Of a stretch of DNA of 64,000 nucleotides, positions 60,813 through 64,000 are shown piece after piece. The position numbers and the translations under genes are program-made. Source of the stretch: Cotesia glomerata (Eukaryota; Arthropoda; Insecta; Hymenoptera; Braconidae); NCBI RefSeq assembly GCF_020080835.1, contig NC_058159.1, positions 25,702,474-25,766,473 on the forward strand, written 5' to 3'. The first letter of the stretch is position 1. Each line of letters opens with the position of its first letter. A model generated the notes under the pieces. The model worked only from the letters and a program-made list of their open reading frames with translations, had not been told where the DNA came from and made no database searches.

Positions 60813-62127
60813 TTAAGAATATTTTATATATAAAATTAATCCTAAATATTTTTTAACGAGTTTTTTAACGATTAGATCCTGAAATTTTTAGAACGGCGGT
60901 TTTTTTTTTTCAAAAATATGAATTTTTTAATTAAAAAAAAAAAATTTTTTTTGTTTTTTGCAACTTCTAAATAACGTAAAGTTATGCAGATACATAGTAT
61001 TGTAATTTTGAGCATTAAAAAATTAAATGCACGACGTGGAAATATTAAATAATAAACTAATTTCAACTTTTTTTTATTTTTTGGACATAATCTTAAAGTC
61101 AGGCTTAACTCATGTAATGATATAATTTGTTATTTATCCTTCTTTCATTTCATTTAAAGTTGTTGACACCACTTATCGTCTTATTAACATGCAAATAATT
61201 TCTCCATGTGACGTTGCAGCCGTATTCATAATCAAAATCAATTTTAAATTTGGATTGATCTCAAAACTAATTTATATTTGTGTCAAAATATGAATTTCAA
61301 TCTTAAACTCATTTTGAATCAGAATTTTTTTGCACGGGATTAGATACTGACATGAAAAATTTAAATAAAATAGCATAATTTTATTAACAGCTGAAGATTA
61401 CAATTTAATACAACTACGCCATCAAAACTGAGGAGATTCACTTCATTCTTCAATTGCTAGCATACTTAACTCTGTAAATTAAGTTCTAAATATTTTAATA
61501 GAGTGAAAAGTTACCGTTGTATGTATTCAATACTTATATTTATCAGAAATTAGTTGTACCAAGATTTTTGTTGCAAATTCGAAATAACAATTCATAATGC
61601 ATTCATATAAAACTTTAAATTTTAAAATCTGAAAAACTTTTTTTTTAGTATAAGAGAAATTTTTCAATTGACTCTTTTTAAAAATTTATGGAATTTTAAG
61701 AAAATTTTGATAATTTATTGTGATATGTAATTTTAAATTTATTTCGATAAAAAAAATTCTTTAATGGATTCACGTCTATTTAAGAACCTACAAATAATTA
61801 GAAAAGAAAATCTATCATTTGATTCTAATTATAATTATTATGATGATGAGCGTTTAACTCTGTAAAATTATAAGGAAAAAATAAAAATTTTAAAATGACA
61901 GTTTAAAGTAAAATTTATAAAAGCTGGGTAAATTCTGTAAGAATTACATTTAAAAACTGCATTATTATATCTAAAATTGTGAAAAAAAATTTTTTAGATT
62001 TTTTTCATAAAGATGTTAATTAAAATTGTAATTTTTTCAGTTTTTTAATTGGAGTTTTTTTTTGTAACTACAAGAACCATAATTTTTCAATTTTTTTCTT
62101 CGTGTACGATTTTTAAGTTAACATAAC

Positions 62128-62158
<31 letters not shown>

Positions 62159-62164
62159 AAAATT

Positions 62165-62278
62165 TACTTCAAATTGGACAGTTAATGAATCGTCATAAAC
62201 TTTTAATATCATCGGAGCTTTACTTACTTCACCAACTATTAATTGAACTCCTAAATAACTTTCACTGTGTAATTCTAG
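62165..62278 (-). CDS. Conserved minus-strand exon-like segment, unit 3
   Basis: This is the counterpart of 53670-53800, with the same borders (tttctag and GAA|GTAAAT), reading ELHSESYLGVQLIVGEVSK to SLTVQFE. An upstream hydrophobic extension contains a stop in this unit. Function unknown. Confidence 0.3.
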
Positions 62279-62716
62279 AAAAATAAATAAAATTATTAAT
62301 ATTTTGTAGTTAATTCAATTGTTTATTATAATTGTAATAAATAACATGAAAATAATATCAAAATTTTTTATTTCACACAATTCAAAAATATTTGTTTTTT
62401 ATTTAATTATTAAACTGACAGTGTTATGTTTGATGTTATATAGTTAAAAGATATTTTTCAACTAAAACTATTAACAATATCAAGTGATTTTAAGTAATTT
62501 ATTTACTTGATGCATTAAGTGAAGTAACTAATCAAAAGTAAAGTAATTATACATCTTAATAATTAATAGCAAAATAAATTCGAAAAACTTTTAAAAATAG
62601 AAAAAATGCAACTTACATTTACCAAAATATGTTTTTCTTTCAAATGAAAATCTACTTACTAAATAATTATCCATTTATTTTTTTTAATCAAAAAATTTTT
62701 GACCAACTGAGTGCAA

Positions 62717-64000
62717 TCACTCTAGTAACTTTGACAGATTATAATTACTTAAAAAGTGGTACACATTGTGAATAAAAGTATCCGGCAATATCTTATAGAA
62801 AATATCAAATAGCACTTGGTCTGTGCGTTTAAGTATCATCTTCCGCTGCAGAGCCTTTTTTACATGAAACGCAAGAATTTCTCCGTAGAGTGGGAATTTT
62901 TCAATCCACCCTTCTTCTTGATCTACAGAAACTTCGACGTGTTTGAAGCGGAGAGCCAAAAGATGCTGAGACCTCCTAAGAATCGTGAAGCAGGACCAGT
63001 TGGTGTACAATTCTTTGGTGTCCTTCATCAGTTGGATTTCTTCAGAACATACAGCTCGCAAATTGTAAAATTTTTCATCTTTAACAGCTTCTCTGTTTTT
63101 TTCACAGACATAAAATCCAGCGACAATCAATTTGACAATATGACATTTTATTAAATAATTACAAGAAATTTTTCTGAACACATTGAACTCATAATTGTTA
63201 TCCAATACAACATCTAACGGCAGCTCTTTATGAATATTTTTAGTATTTATATCAATATTTGTGCTCAGAATCAATTGTAAGCAGTCTGAGTTGTCCTCTC
63301 TAGCAGCAGCGAATAGACAAGTTTCATTACTCTCGTCAACAGCCTGGATGTCAATGTATGGATGATTCAACAAGAACTCTATTGAATCCAATGAGTCATA
63401 CATACAAGCAGCCATCAAAGGTGTGCATCTCCGGTGCGATCTCATACCAGAACCCGCCAAGTTAACATCAGCACCATGACTAATTAGGAGCTCTATTATG
63501 TTCACATTAGATTTAATAACAGCACAACAGAAAGGTGAATTGTTACAAAATTTATCGACATTGACTTGAGCACCACGTCTGATTAACAATTCCACCATTT
63601 CATATCTGTCCCAACTGATGGCTATTGTTAATAGCGATTGGAGATCCTCTCTTAGATCATTGATATCAACACCAGTATCTAATAATTTTTCGACAGTCGT
63701 TAACATGTTACACATGACAGCAAATTGCAATACTGAATATCCGTATCCTGTCGTCGCCTGGAGATTGCAATTCAAAGCTAACAAGTGATCTATCATTGCT
63801 TGATCATTCAGGCCTATTGCAACATGAATTATTGACATTGTAACTGTACCTATGAATAGTCGATCATATATTTCTACCGAATTGAAGTCATTTTGCCGAA
63901 AAAGATAATCATATTCCGTCTCAACTTCCAGTACGACATTCTTCGACAGTGTACCTGCTTTTATTTCTTCACAAACCTCGTCGTAATTCTTTTTACCCAG
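62717..64000 (-). CDS. Ankyrin-repeat protein with PRANC/F-box-like C-terminus, copy 3 (5' end outside window)
   Basis: The frame is open from the window edge (GKKNYDEVCEEIKAG) to the stop at 62717. The ATG at 63838 is internal, since the part upstream aligns with residues before it in copies 1 and 2. It has the same repeats and the same C-terminus, and retains the short segment before IKCHIVKLIVAGFYVC that copy 2 lacks. All three copies have kept open frames, which suggests that they are functional. Confidence 0.8.
   Translation of the reverse strand: MGKKNYDEVCEEIKAGTLSKNVVLEVETEYDYLFRQNDFNSVEIYDRLFIGTVTMSIIHVAIGLNDQAMIDHLLALNCNLQATTGYGYSVLQFAVMCNMLTTVEKLLDTGVDINDLREDLQSLLTIAISWDRYEMVELLIRRGAQVNVDKFCNNSPFCCAVIKSNVNIIELLISHGADVNLAGSGMRSHRRCTPLMAACMYDSLDSIEFLLNHPYIDIQAVDESNETCLFAAAREDNSDCLQLILSTNIDINTKNIHKELPLDVVLDNNYEFNVFRKISCNYLIKCHIVKLIVAGFYVCEKNREAVKDEKFYNLRAVCSEEIQLMKDTKELYTNWSCFTILRRSQHLLALRFKHVEVSVDQEEGWIEKFPLYGEILAFHVKKALQRKMILKRTDQVLFDIFYKILPDTFIHNVYHFLSNYNLSKLLE

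Larger units (their letters stand above)
59466..61338. mobile_element. DNA transposon with about 105-bp inverted repeats, inserted in unit 2
   Basis: The left end (59466-59570) and right end (61234-61338) are near-identical inverted repeats starting ccgtgcaaaaaaattctgattc. An ATT flanks each side. Unit 1 has the uninterrupted site (gaattattaggtactg at 56057), so the insertion followed the duplication. No transposase frame remains; other elements lie inside. Confidence 0.85.
59419..61490 (+). pseudogene. Same plus-strand remnant in unit 2, split by transposons
   Basis: The exon-1 equivalent (59419-59465) reads MMNIKQQVVDRFNES and is cut by the 59466-61338 element; its last bases and donor region (agatactg) follow the element. 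The exon-2 equivalent lies near 61390-61485 (cagctgaagattac ... attctgtaaattaag type) with an early stop, ending SIASILNSVN. Clearly not functional. Confidence 0.4.
53175..64000. repeat. Tandem triplication (about 3.2-3.4 kb units) carrying ankyrin genes
   Basis: Landmarks recur in order in three units: gagaaatttttcaattgactc (53220, 56432, 61655), tatttaagaaccttcaaa/tattaagaaccttcaaa (53338, 56568, 61788), the TACACGG element, ctgacagtgttatgttt (53939, 57377, 62415), the ankyrin gene, then gtcgacaggtcgca and gtatgcatatggaataacct (55924 and 59322). Approximate units are 53175-56390, 56391-61610 and 61611 to the end. The second is lengthened by later insertions. Confidence 0.85.

Noticed and set aside
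54356..63154. 112-codon plus-strand frame present in all three ankyrin copies
   Set aside because: It is antisense to the most conserved part of the ankyrin genes; its preservation follows from the similarity of the sense strand.

Overview
This 64 kb window is AT-rich eukaryotic DNA: short exons separated by AT-rich introns, GT-AG splice sites, no operons and many small inverted-repeat transposons. The largest gene is an arthropod muscle gene. The tandem ankyrin genes carry a PRANC/F-box-like C-terminus, a combination known from parasitoid wasps, so a hymenopteran (perhaps a braconid-like parasitoid) is my best guess. That assignment is inference.

Region 1 (1 to about 38,000, minus strand) holds the 5' part of a twitchin/projectin gene (bent, bt). 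I could chain about fifty exons by reading frame and splice sites. In transcript order they are: a probable non-coding first exon near 37.9 kb; the start codon at 35,044; eight immunoglobulin (Ig) domains (35.0 to 27.1 kb); 25 small phase-0 exons encoding a PEVK-like spring of about 620 residues (26.9 to 15.6 kb); six more Ig domains with a conserved basic linker (13.4 to 7.0 kb); and the core of repeated FnIII-FnIII-Ig modules (7.0 kb to base 1), which leaves the window before the kinase domain. The 8 Ig / PEVK / 6 Ig / core order is that of insect projectin, the sarcomeric connecting and thick-filament protein. Two microexons of 22 and 19 nt after the first Ig exon must be used one at a time to keep the frame. 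Several cassette exons carry repeated KLRPGE and RRxS motifs.

Region 2 (about 38 to 47 kb) has no gene I can support. It holds a GC-rich promoter-like block and repeats, including a tandemly doubled palindrome.

Region 3 (47.0 to 53.2 kb) is a transposon cluster. It contains a nearly complete 2.8 kb DNA transposon with TTAA target duplications and a frameshifted Mutator/Kolobok-type transposase, an inverted-repeat element repeated elsewhere in the window, and a 1.4 kb inverted-repeat element with a tRNA-derived SINE inside it.

Region 4 (53.2 kb to the end) is a tandem triplication of a unit of about 3.2 kb. Each unit has one minus-strand ankyrin-repeat gene with a PRANC/F-box-like C-terminus; the third is cut by the window edge. 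The units also carry decayed pieces of other genes, and the second unit was later hit by a series of nested transposons.
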